Assembly (NCBI GenBank): GCA_963663135.2
Contig: CAXXRM010000003.1
Location: 365,480 to 429,479, forward strand
Reading direction: 5' to 3'
Length of the DNA stretch: 64,000 bases
Source: Io17-Chloro-G2 sp963663135
GTDB lineage: Bacteria > Chloroflexota > Dehalococcoidia > Lucifugimonadales > UBA3495
Shown piece by piece: positions 8,431 through 16,393 of the stretch. Within the stretch, counting starts at the first letter, position 1. The number at the start of each line of letters is the position of its first letter. The translations under genes were made by a program, and so were the position numbers. The notes beneath the pieces are model-generated. The model made no database searches. It was given only the letters and a program-made list of their open reading frames with translations, and had not been told where the DNA came from.

Positions 8431-9291
8431 CTACGCCAAAAACTCCTGGGTCCAGCGGTCGTAGTCCTGTTTGCGGGTGACCTGGTCGACCAGGGCCGGT
8501 GATGGTTGGCCGTCTCGCAGGTCTCCGGGGGACACGCCGTCCCGCAGGGCTTTGAGCGTGTCGTAGGTTGCCTTGACGGCCGCGTAGAAGGGGAGGTGGC
8601 CCTGCAGCGCAACCCGCACGCCGTTGGCCGCCAGGAACTCCCGGTCGGCCAGTTCCCCTCCGGCGCCTCCCAACAACAGCGGGATGTTTACCTCGGCATG
8701 CACGGCTTCCACCTCGGCCCTGGTCTGGGCTCCTGCCAGAAAGACCGCATCCACTCCCGCCTGTTCGTAGGCTTTGGCCCGCTTGATGGCCTCGTCCAAG
8801 CCGACGAAGCGGATGGCGCTGGTGCGGCCGGCCACGACGAGGCTGGAGTCCTGCCGCCCGGCCAGTGCCGCTTTCATTTTGCCCACGCCCTCTTCGATTG
8901 GGATCAACTCCTCACCTTCGGAGCCGAAGCCGCGGGGCAACAGGGTGTCTTCGATAGTAAGCGCCGCCACCCCGGCGGTTTCCAGTTCTTCCACCGTGCG
9001 CTTCACGTTCATGGCGTTGCCGTAGCCGTGGTCGGCGTCCACCATCAGGCTGATGTTTCCGGCGCGGCAGATGCGGTGAATCTGCTGGGCAAACTCACTG
9101 AGCGTCAGCACGATGATGTCGGGAGCCCCCAGCACGGTGCCCGAGGCGATAGACCCGGCGAACATGGCCACTTCGAAGCCCAGGTCCTCAGCGATGCGGG
9201 CCGAGATGGGGTCGTACACCGAGGCCGGGTGAACGCACTTGTCTCCGGCCAGGATGGCCCGGTAGTTTTCCCTACGCTGGGTCAGGTTCAT
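8431..9291 (-). CDS. Isocitrate lyase / PEP mutase family protein
   Basis: A 286-residue TIM-barrel enzyme of the PEP mutase/isocitrate lyase superfamily, the branch that includes oxaloacetate decarboxylase, carboxyphosphonoenolpyruvate mutase and dimethylmalate lyase. The substrate/Mg2+ motif MVDADHGYGNAMN is present near residue 82, followed by the GVAALTIEDTLLPRGFG strand and loop. The KKCGH motif of true isocitrate lyases is absent. Expected chemistry is C-C or P-C bond making or breaking on a 2-oxo or hydroxy acid. AAAGGAGCGACATG (ATG at 9291) gives a good ribosome site. Specific reaction undetermined. Confidence 0.85.
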   Translation of the reverse strand: MNLTQRRENYRAILAGDKCVHPASVYDPISARIAEDLGFEVAMFAGSIASGTVLGAPDIIVLTLSEFAQQIHRICRAGNISLMVDADHGYGNAMNVKRTVEELETAGVAALTIEDTLLPRGFGSEGEELIPIEEGVGKMKAALAGRQDSSLVVAGRTSAIRFVGLDEAIKRAKAYEQAGVDAVFLAGAQTRAEVEAVHAEVNIPLLLGGAGGELADREFLAANGVRVALQGHLPFYAAVKATYDTLKALRDGVSPGDLRDGQPSPALVDQVTRKQDYDRWTQEFLA

Positions 9292-9387
9292 GTCGCTCCT
9301 TTTTTACAGTGATATACTGCCTGCCTCAAGGCTGAAAACAGCGTGCGTGAGGCCTTCGGCAATTCTAACATAGCGGGGCATGAGCCG

Positions 9388-9831
9388 ATGGACAAGGCCA
9401 GCAGAAAGGCAACCGCCCAAGAACAACGAGCATCGGAGGAGTGGATCATCCTGCCGGGCACCACCGTTGGGGGTGAAGTGGGAACCTTCTACGTCGATTT
9501 TGTCATCTGGAACCAGGACAAAACCCAGTCCCGCACTCTGAACGGGTTGGTTGACACCGGCGCATCCTACACCCTGATCTCGGCATCAATCCTGGAGGAA
9601 CTGGGCATAGAGCGGGTCGAGTCAAGGGTGTTCAACCTAGCCGACGGTTCCAGGCAGGAGCTTTCAATAGGGTGGGCAGGCATGGACCTTGGCGGCCGAA
9701 GCAGCCCAGTATCCGTGGTGTTTGGCCTCGATAGCCGCAAGATACTGCTGGGAGCAATGGCCCTGGAGTCCTTCGCGCTGGCTGCGGACGCCAAGAATCG
9801 CCGCCTGATTCCCGCCGAACTAACGCTGTAA
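9388..9831 (+). CDS. Retropepsin-like aspartic protease domain protein
   Basis: About 147 residues with a single retroviral-type aspartyl protease domain. The active-site strand is GLVDTGASYTLIS, the flap-like region follows, and GLDSRKILLGAMALESF matches the closing ILLGxxxLE segment of bacterial clan AA proteases. One catalytic Asp per chain means it should act as a homodimer. There is no signal peptide. The ATG at 9388 is preferred over an in-frame GTG at 9343, because a GGGG stretch sits about 9 bases upstream. It is followed by a truncated duplicate gene and small ORFs. Confidence 0.75.
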   Translation: MDKASRKATAQEQRASEEWIILPGTTVGGEVGTFYVDFVIWNQDKTQSRTLNGLVDTGASYTLISASILEELGIERVESRVFNLADGSRQELSIGWAGMDLGGRSSPVSVVFGLDSRKILLGAMALESFALAADAKNRRLIPAELTL

Positions 9832-9853
9832 CCCGGACCCGTAACGGAGGCGA

Positions 9854-9955
9854 ATGGTGACCAAGATTATTGGCGTGGACTTCAGCGGAGCGGGCAATGG
9901 CTCATCACAGTCTGCGGTAGCGGTAACACAAGCGGCATTTATAAGCCGGGCATAG
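9854..9955 (+). pseudogene. Truncated 33-codon relic of the downstream RNase H-like gene
   Basis: A short frame with its own GGAGG site (9846-9850) encodes MVTKIIGVDFSGAG and then diverges to a stop at 9953. The first 14 residues match the N-terminus of the gene at 10199 (MAEHTIVGVDFSGAG) at both protein and DNA level (GACTTCAGCGG is identical). It looks like the surviving 5' end of a tandem duplicate. It could also be a deliberate short leader, but I think decay is more likely. Confidence 0.55.
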
Positions 9956-10165
9956 ATGGAAGAACGGTCAAGAAACCTTGAGGACTTCACCAAAATTGCC
10001 AAGGGCCTAGCGGTGCATATGGAAGAATCTATGCGCCACTCCGAAGAAAGGCTGCACCTTGTCGAAGAATCACGCCGCCGCCGGGATGAACTGTTGCAAC
10101 GGATGGTCCAAGCCGTTGCGGTAATGCCGGCAGAGATAGTCCGTATCGACGAAACCCATTCCTGA
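9956..10165 (+). CDS. Small charged coiled-coil protein, unrecognised
   Basis: A 69-residue frame starting one base after the stop of the preceding relic. It is rich in Glu and Arg with heptad-like spacing (MRHSEERLHLVEESRRRRDELLQRM), so it is predicted to be one long helix or coiled coil. There is no Cys and no membrane segment. It sits between the two copies of the RNase H-like N-terminus, 33 bases before the intact gene. I do not recognise it. It may be a real small gene or chance open frame; coding status is moderately supported by the ATG directly after the upstream stop. Confidence 0.4.
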   Translation: MEERSRNLEDFTKIAKGLAVHMEESMRHSEERLHLVEESRRRRDELLQRMVQAVAVMPAEIVRIDETHS

Positions 10166-10198
10166 GTCTCACCTAACGTAAGCACGGTGGACGGCGCG

Positions 10199-11113
10199 AT
10201 GGCAGAGCATACGATTGTCGGTGTCGACTTCAGCGGGGCGGGAACAGACGACTCTGTGGGGGGTACATGGGTCACTGAAGGCTATTTCGACGGCCAGGTC
10301 CTGACGATTGAAGACTGCCGACCTATCAGCCGCGTGGGGCTAGAGATTTTTCTGAAAAAGCTGCGGTGTGGATCCGTCGCGGCCCTGGACTTCCCGTTCT
10401 CAATCCCAATGAGCTTCGCAAAGTTCTGGCAGTCCAACGACTACGAAATGCCCGACTTGTGGGCGGCAGCGGCGGCGATTGAATTGGACCAGTTTCGGAC
10501 GGCGGTAACGCGATTTGCGGCGGAGCACGATTTCGAACATTTACGGGTGGGTGACCTGCTCTTCCCCAATGCCCAGCCATGCTTGCACAAGGGCTATCCT
10601 TCCATGATCCCGATGACATTCCGGGGGATGCAGATGGTGCACAGGCTTTGGACGACCGGCCGTTTCCAAGTTCCTCCTCTTACCGCTCCAACGCAATCGT
10701 TGCCGGTATTACTGGAAGTGATGCCGGGTGCAGCACTCAGGAACTATGGCTTGCGATACACCCGGTACAAGAACGGGTCCACTGAAGCCCAACAGCAAGA
10801 AAGACGGGGGAACCGCAAGGAGATTCTGAGCGAACTAAGTAGTGCGTCTGGCCTTCGACTAGAGGTGCCCCCGGACGTTCGCAACACTTGCATCGACTAC
10901 AACGGCGCCGACGGTTTGGATTCTTTGGTTGCGGCAACAGTCGCTGCCAGGTGGGCCAAATGCGAAGCCGACTTTTGCACCCCGACCCACGAAATTGTTA
11001 CCACCCTGAAACGCGACGGTAAGCATAAGCGGCAGGCGTCCACGCAAGCGAAGGGAATGACGCAGCTGGCAGCCGCCAGAGTGGAAGGCTGGATTTACGC
11101 CCCGAAGAAATAA
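10199..11113 (+). CDS. DUF429-like protein with RNase H-like fold (predicted)
   Basis: A 304-residue protein beginning TIVGVDFSGAG, an acidic strand typical of the RNase H/actin-like fold as in DUF429 proteins. Next come GSVAALDFPFSIP (second acidic strand) and a C-terminal NGADGLDSLVAATVAARWA segment that supplies another Asp. I assign DUF429 tentatively from this strand-Asp pattern only. The ATG at 10199 aligns with the start of the duplicated relic at 9854, so it is preferred over the GTG at 10187. Role unknown. Confidence 0.65.
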   Translation: MAEHTIVGVDFSGAGTDDSVGGTWVTEGYFDGQVLTIEDCRPISRVGLEIFLKKLRCGSVAALDFPFSIPMSFAKFWQSNDYEMPDLWAAAAAIELDQFRTAVTRFAAEHDFEHLRVGDLLFPNAQPCLHKGYPSMIPMTFRGMQMVHRLWTTGRFQVPPLTAPTQSLPVLLEVMPGAALRNYGLRYTRYKNGSTEAQQQERRGNRKEILSELSSASGLRLEVPPDVRNTCIDYNGADGLDSLVAATVAARWAKCEADFCTPTHEIVTTLKRDGKHKRQASTQAKGMTQLAAARVEGWIYAPKK

Positions 11114-11157
11114 GGAAGACCGCTGGCAGGGCCAACTGGCTCGGCCGGCCCCCACCC

Positions 11158-12330
11158 CTAAATCCGTCCCGGGTTTTTGGGCTCCAGGCCCAGCATGATG
11201 CGACCGTACTCCTCGGCCACGGTGTCCCAGGAGAGGCCGAAGTGGTGCGAGGCGGCGTGGGCGTCCCGGTGGAACCGCTGCAGGGGGCTGCCGTCAAAGA
11301 TGGCGTGGCCGCCGCTGGCCTGGAACAGCCGGTCGACTGCACTGACCGACAACCGGGCCACGTAGGCCTGGTTCCGGCGGTAGCGGGCTCGCTCCGGCAG
11401 TGACGGGTCCTCGTCCCTCCGGGCCCGCTCGAAGACGTCCCGACCGTCGTTTTCCATGATCAACCGGGCGGCGTGTACTTCCGCCTCGGCTTGAGCGATG
11501 CGGACGTGGACCGGGGCAGATTCGGCCATCCTCTCCCCGGAGGTGTAGTTCACCCTGGCCGCGGTGTGACTTTCGAACTCCTCCAAGGCGCCCTGGGCCA
11601 TGCCCAGGATGGGAGCCGCCAGGGTGTAGGAAAACATGGTTCCGAGGGGAATGCGGAAATTTGGTGTGTTGTGTATCCGGCGTCCGGGGTAGCGACCCTC
11701 CCTGAGAGCGGCTTGGGGCACCGTCCGGTGTTGCGGAACCAGGGCGTCTTTCACCACGATGTCCTTGCTCCCGGTGCCTCTCAACCCGGACACATGCCAG
11801 GTGTCGTCGATGACGTAGTCGGACTTGGGAAGCAGCATGTACAGCAGGCCGTCGGCTCCGTTCCCGGCGAGCATCACCCAATCGGCGTAGTCGCAGCCGC
11901 TGGAAAACTGCCAGCGGCCACTGAGCCGGTAGCCCCCGGCGGCGGCTTCCACTTTGGAATTCGAAGGGTTCAGCGAGGTCGAAGAGAGGGTGTCCGGCGA
12001 CTCGGCCCAATACTCGTCCTGGGCCTCCAGGGGAAACATGCCAACCGCCCAGTTGTGGCTCGCCCAGATGCTGTAGCACCAGGCCGTGGAGCCGCAGCCC
12101 CGGCCCAACGCGGCGGCGATGTCCAGCACCGCCCCGTAGTCGATGTCGTAGCCGCCGTAACGCTTCGGCTGGGCCGCCCGCAGCACGCCCGAGGCATGAA
12201 AGTCGTCCACCGTTTCCCGCGGAAGGTTCCGCAATTCTTCGGTGCGGGCGGCGCGCTGCTTCAGGGCGGGGACCAACTCGGCCGCCCGCCCCAACAGTTC
12301 GCGGTAGATTTCACCCTTGCTGCTCACCAT
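11158..12330 (-). CDS. Acyl-CoA dehydrogenase-fold flavin monooxygenase (HsaA/DszC-like)
   Basis: A 390-residue protein of the acyl-CoA dehydrogenase superfamily, in the branch of two-component flavin-dependent hydroxylases (HsaA, DszC, p-hydroxyphenylacetate hydroxylase C2). Visible segments are the N-terminal ELRNLPRETVDDFHASGVLR helix, GSTAWCYSIWASHNW, the beta-barrel WQFSSGCDYADWVMLAG, the VSGLRGTGSKDIVV strand and the C-terminal QASGGHAIFDGSPLQRFHRDAHAASHH. These enzymes use reduced flavin from a partner reductase to hydroxylate aromatics; no reductase is adjacent. Just upstream of the ATG lies an 11-base tandem repeat that may affect expression. Confidence 0.85.
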   Translation of the reverse strand: MVSSKGEIYRELLGRAAELVPALKQRAARTEELRNLPRETVDDFHASGVLRAAQPKRYGGYDIDYGAVLDIAAALGRGCGSTAWCYSIWASHNWAVGMFPLEAQDEYWAESPDTLSSTSLNPSNSKVEAAAGGYRLSGRWQFSSGCDYADWVMLAGNGADGLLYMLLPKSDYVIDDTWHVSGLRGTGSKDIVVKDALVPQHRTVPQAALREGRYPGRRIHNTPNFRIPLGTMFSYTLAAPILGMAQGALEEFESHTAARVNYTSGERMAESAPVHVRIAQAEAEVHAARLIMENDGRDVFERARRDEDPSLPERARYRRNQAYVARLSVSAVDRLFQASGGHAIFDGSPLQRFHRDAHAASHHFGLSWDTVAEEYGRIMLGLEPKNPGRI

Positions 12331-12331
12331 T

Positions 12332-12390
12332 TTTACCCCGCTACCCCCGCTTTACCCCCGCTTTACCCCCGCTTTACCCCCGCTTTACCC
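12332..12390. repeat. 11-bp tandem repeat directly upstream of the monooxygenase start
   Basis: Unit GCTTTACCCCC occurs as three perfect copies (12349-12381), flanked by shortened copies at 12332-12348 and 12382-12390. Read on the minus strand it ends 1 base before the ATG at 12330 and supplies GGGG-rich sequence where a ribosome site would sit. Confidence 0.9.
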
Positions 12391-12416
12391 AGGAGAAGGG
12401 CAGACCCGGCCCGGTC

Positions 12417-13304
12417 CTAGGCCGCGGCCACTCGTTGGGCCGCCTCCACCTTCTCGATGAATTCCCGCAGCTGGGCCGCGTAAAAGGGCGCTTTCATGGA
12501 ATAGCGGTTGGTGGCCGCGATGCCCGGGAAAGTATGGTCGTGCTGCCCGATGACGTCCCACTCCTCGTGGGTCCAGGCGGAGGGGCGCAACTCGGACTGG
12601 GGTGTCAGCCGGTGCAGGGCTTCGGCCGCGGAACGGTGGTGGACTTCGTCAGGCGTGTTGCCCTCGAAAATGACCAGCGGGCAGGTGATGGTCTTCAACT
12701 GCTCCTCGGTAAGTTCGCTGACCGGATGGGGCGTGTAGTAGGACTCCTGCCAACGGCGCATTGCCGAAAGGAACTCCCCAACGTCCATCGACAACAGGAC
12801 TTCCCGGTTGGCCGGGTTGTCGGCGATGCGCTGGGTGAAGAACTCGGTCTCCGCCACCGCCGCCATGCCTCCCTTTTCCGCCGCCTCGATGAACTGGCCG
12901 TAGTAGTTGGGCCCGGTGTCCCGGGCGCTGTTGGGGCCGCCGCTGACCTCCCAGACGAAGAGGCCCTTGACCACCTCGGGATGGCGCACGGCCAAAGTCA
13001 GCGAGGTGCGGGAACCGGCGGAACCTCCGGCGGCGTAGGCGGGGGAGGCGCCGATGTGTTTCAACAGCCCGGCCATCTCCTCGGCCCAAAGGTGCTGCTC
13101 CGACGGGCCGCCGCCGATAACCACGTCGGACTTGCCGCAGTTGCGCCGGTCGTGGAGGATGACCCGGAAATGGGCGGAAAGCAGGGCTCCGATGGGGCGC
13201 AGCCCGTTGTGGTCCACCCTGCCGCCGGGGGTCAGGATCACCGCGGGTCCGGTCCCGTGGTCTTCGTAGTACAAATTGACGCCGTTTACATTTGCGTAGG
13301 ACAT
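12417..13304 (-). CDS. Alpha/beta hydrolase
   Basis: A 295-residue alpha/beta-hydrolase. It shows the oxyanion region VILTPGGRVDHNG, the HDRRNCGKSD loop typical of epoxide-hydrolase/dienelactone-type members and the nucleophile elbow GGSAG with Ser95. A late Asp lies in VIFEGNTPDEVH, and His occurs in the GQHDHTFPG stretch. It lacks a signal peptide, so it should hydrolyse esters, lactones or C-C bonds in the cytosol. The C-terminus (KVEAAQRVAAA) is low complexity. It lies upstream of the flavin monooxygenase on the same strand (87 bases apart), consistent with an oxidation-hydrolysis pathway, though this is inference. Confidence 0.85.
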   Translation of the reverse strand: MSYANVNGVNLYYEDHGTGPAVILTPGGRVDHNGLRPIGALLSAHFRVILHDRRNCGKSDVVIGGGPSEQHLWAEEMAGLLKHIGASPAYAAGGSAGSRTSLTLAVRHPEVVKGLFVWEVSGGPNSARDTGPNYYGQFIEAAEKGGMAAVAETEFFTQRIADNPANREVLLSMDVGEFLSAMRRWQESYYTPHPVSELTEEQLKTITCPLVIFEGNTPDEVHHRSAAEALHRLTPQSELRPSAWTHEEWDVIGQHDHTFPGIAATNRYSMKAPFYAAQLREFIEKVEAAQRVAAA

Positions 13305-13544
13305 ACTAACTCCGTCGCTATTGTGAGATTCACCAATGGGCTGCGCTTAGGGACTCCGGTTTTAGTGACTCAGCGCCACCCGAACAACCCGCTACCAAGC
13401 CTGGGAAGTGACGCATCCCCGGGCCAGGCGCTGCCTCAGAATACCATAGATGCTGGGGTCAGGGCGTTTCAGGCGCCAACCGAGCCAAGGTGAACGCTTT
13501 CTGATGTGAAGGGCCAATCTTCCACCCAAAGCAAGGCTCGAGCG

Positions 13545-13770
13545 GTTTTTGTCCGAACGCGCTCACGTCCCGTCTTTTTCCCACAGCGGGAATCCAGGGC
13601 CATTTCCGTGTGCCGACACGCTAATGTTAACGGGGAAACGCCGGGGGTGGGCGAGGCCGACCCCCAAATACGCCCTTGCCGCATGAACATGCCCTGGGGA
13701 CCGGGGCCTGCTTAAAGGACAAAAAGGGCTCTGGATTCCCGCTGCGGCGAGAATGACGGGGGATGGGGCT
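13545..13770. repeat. Dispersed inverted-end repeat, copy C (second subfamily)
   Basis: The gap 13305-13828 holds a copy whose left end is CACAGCGGGAATCCAGGGCC (13576-13595) and whose right end GGCTCTGGATTCCCGCTGCG runs to GAGAATGACGGGGG at 13763. The interior differs from copies B, I and M and resembles the copies near 30120 and 33360 on the opposite strand (CATGCCCTGGGGACC, GGACAAAAAGGGC). The outer stretch TTTCGAGAGTCCTCCGATTTT (13812-13832) matches, inverted, the outer arm at 30030-30050. Confidence 0.65.
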
Positions 13771-13828
13771 CGGCGAAGACCGCAGCGGGGATGCGTTGAT
13801 GTAACCGGCTTTCGAGAGTCCTCCGATT

Positions 13829-14659
13829 TTAGGGTCCGCTATCCCCGTCTGCCGCATCCCGCCCAAGAGTGACAAACTCCTTGATGGCGGCGAAATACTC
13901 GGTGATTCCCCGGTACAACAGGTCATTGTGCCCGGCGCCCTTGATGGTGAGCATGCGCTTGTTGGCTGAGACCATTTCATCGTGCATGGCGGCAGCCTCC
14001 TGGTGGGGCGCCAGGGTGTCGACCTCGCCGTGAATCACCAGTACCGGCAGGGGAATCGACCTGACCTTCTCCCGGTAAGCCGCCTGGAATTCCCCGGCTT
14101 CCTCCGGGGGCAACCCGCGGGTGAATTGACCCAAAGTAGGACGGCCGCTCTCTATAATCACGCCGGCGATGGGTCCAGCCGGTCCGGCCGCGCCCCCTTC
14201 CCGGCCGCCTCGCGAACCCGCGGCCAGCTCGAAGGCAGCGTGGCGGCCCATGGAGCGGCCCATGACGAACAGGCCTCCCCGGTACCCGCCGTCGCTGAGC
14301 ATTTTCTTCACGTAATCCAGGACCTGCCAGGCATCGGACAGCATGGTGGAGAAGGCCGGGCTGCCCCCGCTGTTGCCGTAGCCGCGGTAGTCGACCACGA
14401 AGAAGTTGACCCCGACGCTGTTGTACCACAGCGCGATATCGTCGTAGTCTGCGGCGGTCTCCCCGTTGCCGTAGAAGTACAGGATGCTGGCAGTACCAAC
14501 GTCTGCGGGAAAGAACCGGGCGGACAGGCTTACGTCCGGCCCCACGGGGATGGTGTGATCCTGGGCCCCCGGCGGTGTGTCGGTCCAGTTTCTCCTGGGG
14601 TAGAAGGAGTTCATGGAGATTTCCGGCCGGTCGAGCCTGGTGTAGTCCAAGGTAGCCAC
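13829..14659 (-). CDS. Alpha/beta hydrolase (serine hydrolase)
   Basis: A 276-residue alpha/beta hydrolase resembling the BAAT/ABHD-type group. It has LYFYGNGETAADY (oxyanion loop), FFVVDYRGYGNSGG, the nucleophile elbow GRSMGR with Ser136, VIHGEVDTLAPH with the acid Asp, and the catalytic His in KGAGHNDLL. All triad residues are present in the right order. The C-terminal tail (DAADGDSGP) overlaps the outer end of a dispersed repeat. No signal peptide is visible. It is transcribed away from the cupin gene at 14951, with a 16-bp tandem repeat between them. Substrate unknown. Confidence 0.85.
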   Translation of the reverse strand: MATLDYTRLDRPEISMNSFYPRRNWTDTPPGAQDHTIPVGPDVSLSARFFPADVGTASILYFYGNGETAADYDDIALWYNSVGVNFFVVDYRGYGNSGGSPAFSTMLSDAWQVLDYVKKMLSDGGYRGGLFVMGRSMGRHAAFELAAGSRGGREGGAAGPAGPIAGVIIESGRPTLGQFTRGLPPEEAGEFQAAYREKVRSIPLPVLVIHGEVDTLAPHQEAAAMHDEMVSANKRMLTIKGAGHNDLLYRGITEYFAAIKEFVTLGRDAADGDSGP

Positions 14660-14740
14660 GGTTTAATCTCCCTTAATGTTCAGGCTCCCTTGATGTTCCG
14701 GGAATATTGCGGCCTTTCTATTCGTCTATTCGCATCGACT

Positions 14741-14803
14741 CGTCAATCGCCCAGATCGTCAATCGCCCAGATCGTCAATCGCCCAGATCGTCAATCGCTC
14801 AGG
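14741..14803. repeat. 16-bp tandem repeat in a divergent intergenic region
   Basis: CGTCAATCGCCCAGAT is repeated about 3.9 times (three exact units, the last with CGCTCAGG). It lies in the 290-base region between a minus-strand hydrolase and a plus-strand cupin gene, where both promoters should be. Confidence 0.9.
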
Positions 14804-14950
14804 ACTGGTGGCTGCGCCGGTGACCGTGCGCCTATTGCTTCCGGGAATCTGCCCCGCTATGCTGGGGGGCGACTCACGGTCGACTGGTCACTGCCGGCGG
14901 TCCGTCGCCGGCAAAAGCCTTCATCGAAAATATTTTCAGGAGTATCTATC

Positions 14951-15289
14951 ATGCGGATAGTACGCGTCTATTCCGGCGACGACGGGGAATCCCATTTTGA
15001 AGACCTGACCCCCGAGCGATTTGCCGAGCTGGTGTTCCCCATCGGCCAGGGCGACATCACTTTGGGCCGCCGGGAATCCCCTTCTTTTTCCGATTACCAC
15101 ACCGCGCCCCGCCGCCAGTACGTGGTGAACATGGCCGGCACCGCCGAGTTCGAGGTGGCCGACGGCACCAAGGTGCAGTTGGTCGCCGGGGACGTCCTGG
15201 TTGCCGAGGACATCACGGGCCACGGCCACATCGCCCGAAACGTGGGCAATGAATTGAGGGTTTCGCTGGCGGTGCCCCTGGCCGACTAG
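14951..15289 (+). CDS. Small cupin-domain protein
   Basis: A 112-residue single-domain cupin. The C-terminal half reads as cupin strands: QYVVNMAGTAEFEVADGT, QLVAGDVLVAEDITGHGHIAR. The GHGH pair and an upstream His (YHTAP) could bind metal, but the classic cupin motif 1 is incomplete. The ATG at 14951 has an AGGAG site at 14937-14941; the frame is open far upstream but only as antisense of another gene. Cupins range from dioxygenases to binding proteins; no specific role can be assigned. Confidence 0.8.
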   Translation: MRIVRVYSGDDGESHFEDLTPERFAELVFPIGQGDITLGRRESPSFSDYHTAPRRQYVVNMAGTAEFEVADGTKVQLVAGDVLVAEDITGHGHIARNVGNELRVSLAVPLAD

Positions 15290-15328
15290 CAGAGCCGGCG
15301 GCCCCCGCCGGGCCTACAACTGCCGGGT

Positions 15329-16189
15329 CTACAACGAAATACGCATGAGTTCTTCCGAGAATACTATCTCGCCGTCGTAGATCCGGCTAACGTCGCCGAT
15401 GCCCTGCTCCATGGGACCGTGGGCTGAGAGGTGGGGGCCGACGTGAACGAGGACCAGTTTTTTCACCCCGGCGGCCTGGGCCATGCGGGCCGCGCCGGTG
15501 GTGCCGCACTGGCCGTTGTACTCACCATTGGCGTCCATCACCGCCTGGTCGTCCCAGCACATGCAAAGCATCATGTCGGCGCCGCGAGCCAACTCGGTCA
15601 CCGAGTCGCAGGGCTGGGTGTCGCCGGTGAATATTACGCTCCCTTCGGCTGAATCCACCCGGTAGGCCAGGGAGTCGAGCCAGGGCTGGACGTGCTCGGC
15701 GGGAGCGGCGGTCACCTCCCAATCCGTCCCGCTGAACACCTTGCCCGGCCCGACGTCCCGGGCAGCAACCGATGGGGCCGGACGGGGGAGGGAGCCACCG
15801 CGGTTGACAAAAACCTGCTGGCTGAGGGGGTGGTTGACCCGGGCCTTCCAGTCGTGGGCGAACAGGCCGTTTTCGCCGATGATGCCCTCGGTTATCTTCT
15901 CCGTCAGGTCGGGGCCAAAGACCTGGAGCTGGTTTTCCTTACCGATGCTCTGGTCCCAGCGGCAGAGGAGGAAGCAGGGATAGTCGATGTCATGGTCGAA
16001 GTGGTGGTGGGAGAAGAAGAGGTAGTCGACCTGGGTGGGGAATAGTCCCGCTTTGACCAGCTTATGGGTGGCGGCCGGACCGCAGTCGAACATCAAGAGT
16101 TCGTCGCCAAGTTTGAGCACGTGGGAGCTTCCGAACCGGGTGGGAGTAGGCGTGGGCGTTCCGGCGCCCAGGGTGTAAATTTCCGCCAT
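15329..16189 (-). CDS. MBL-fold metallohydrolase (RNase Z-like)
   Basis: A 286-residue metallo-beta-lactamase-fold hydrolase. It starts EIYTLGAGTPTPTPTRFGSS, as in RNase Z/arylsulfatase-like members, and carries the zinc motif HHHFDH at residues 61-66 (HxHxDH). Asp follows in VIFTGDTQPCDSV and His in LVLVHVGPH. No exosite insertion typical of tRNase Z is obvious, so it is more likely a small-molecule hydrolase of the same subgroup. The ATG at 16189 is preceded by TGAGGACAAAA; an earlier in-frame Met four codons upstream is possible. Confidence 0.85.
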   Translation of the reverse strand: MAEIYTLGAGTPTPTPTRFGSSHVLKLGDELLMFDCGPAATHKLVKAGLFPTQVDYLFFSHHHFDHDIDYPCFLLCRWDQSIGKENQLQVFGPDLTEKITEGIIGENGLFAHDWKARVNHPLSQQVFVNRGGSLPRPAPSVAARDVGPGKVFSGTDWEVTAAPAEHVQPWLDSLAYRVDSAEGSVIFTGDTQPCDSVTELARGADMMLCMCWDDQAVMDANGEYNGQCGTTGAARMAQAAGVKKLVLVHVGPHLSAHGPMEQGIGDVSRIYDGEIVFSEELMRISL

Positions 16190-16393
16190 TTTTGTCCTCA
16201 TTGGTTTGCCTGTTGCCTGGCCGGCGTCCAGCATACTACCAGGGTACTGTTGGCGACCGGGCGGCTGGCTCCGTGGGCCCATCGCGTCTTCATTTGAATG
16301 ATCTTGCGGGGACCCTGCCATTACACGGGATCGGTCCACCACCCATCATTCCGGCTTGGGCCTGGATGACCAGTTGGCCGCTTCTGTAAGTCA

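Noticed and set aside
9820..10275. Minus-strand 151-codon frame over the duplicated region
   Set aside because: Ser/Arg/Thr-rich antisense frame with no family resemblance; the plus-strand reading is supported by the duplication and ribosome sites.
14741..14803. Possible CRISPR array
   Set aside because: The units are directly adjacent without spacers, are only 16 bases long, and no cas genes are nearby. The 11-bp and 9-bp repeats are rejected as CRISPR for the same reason.
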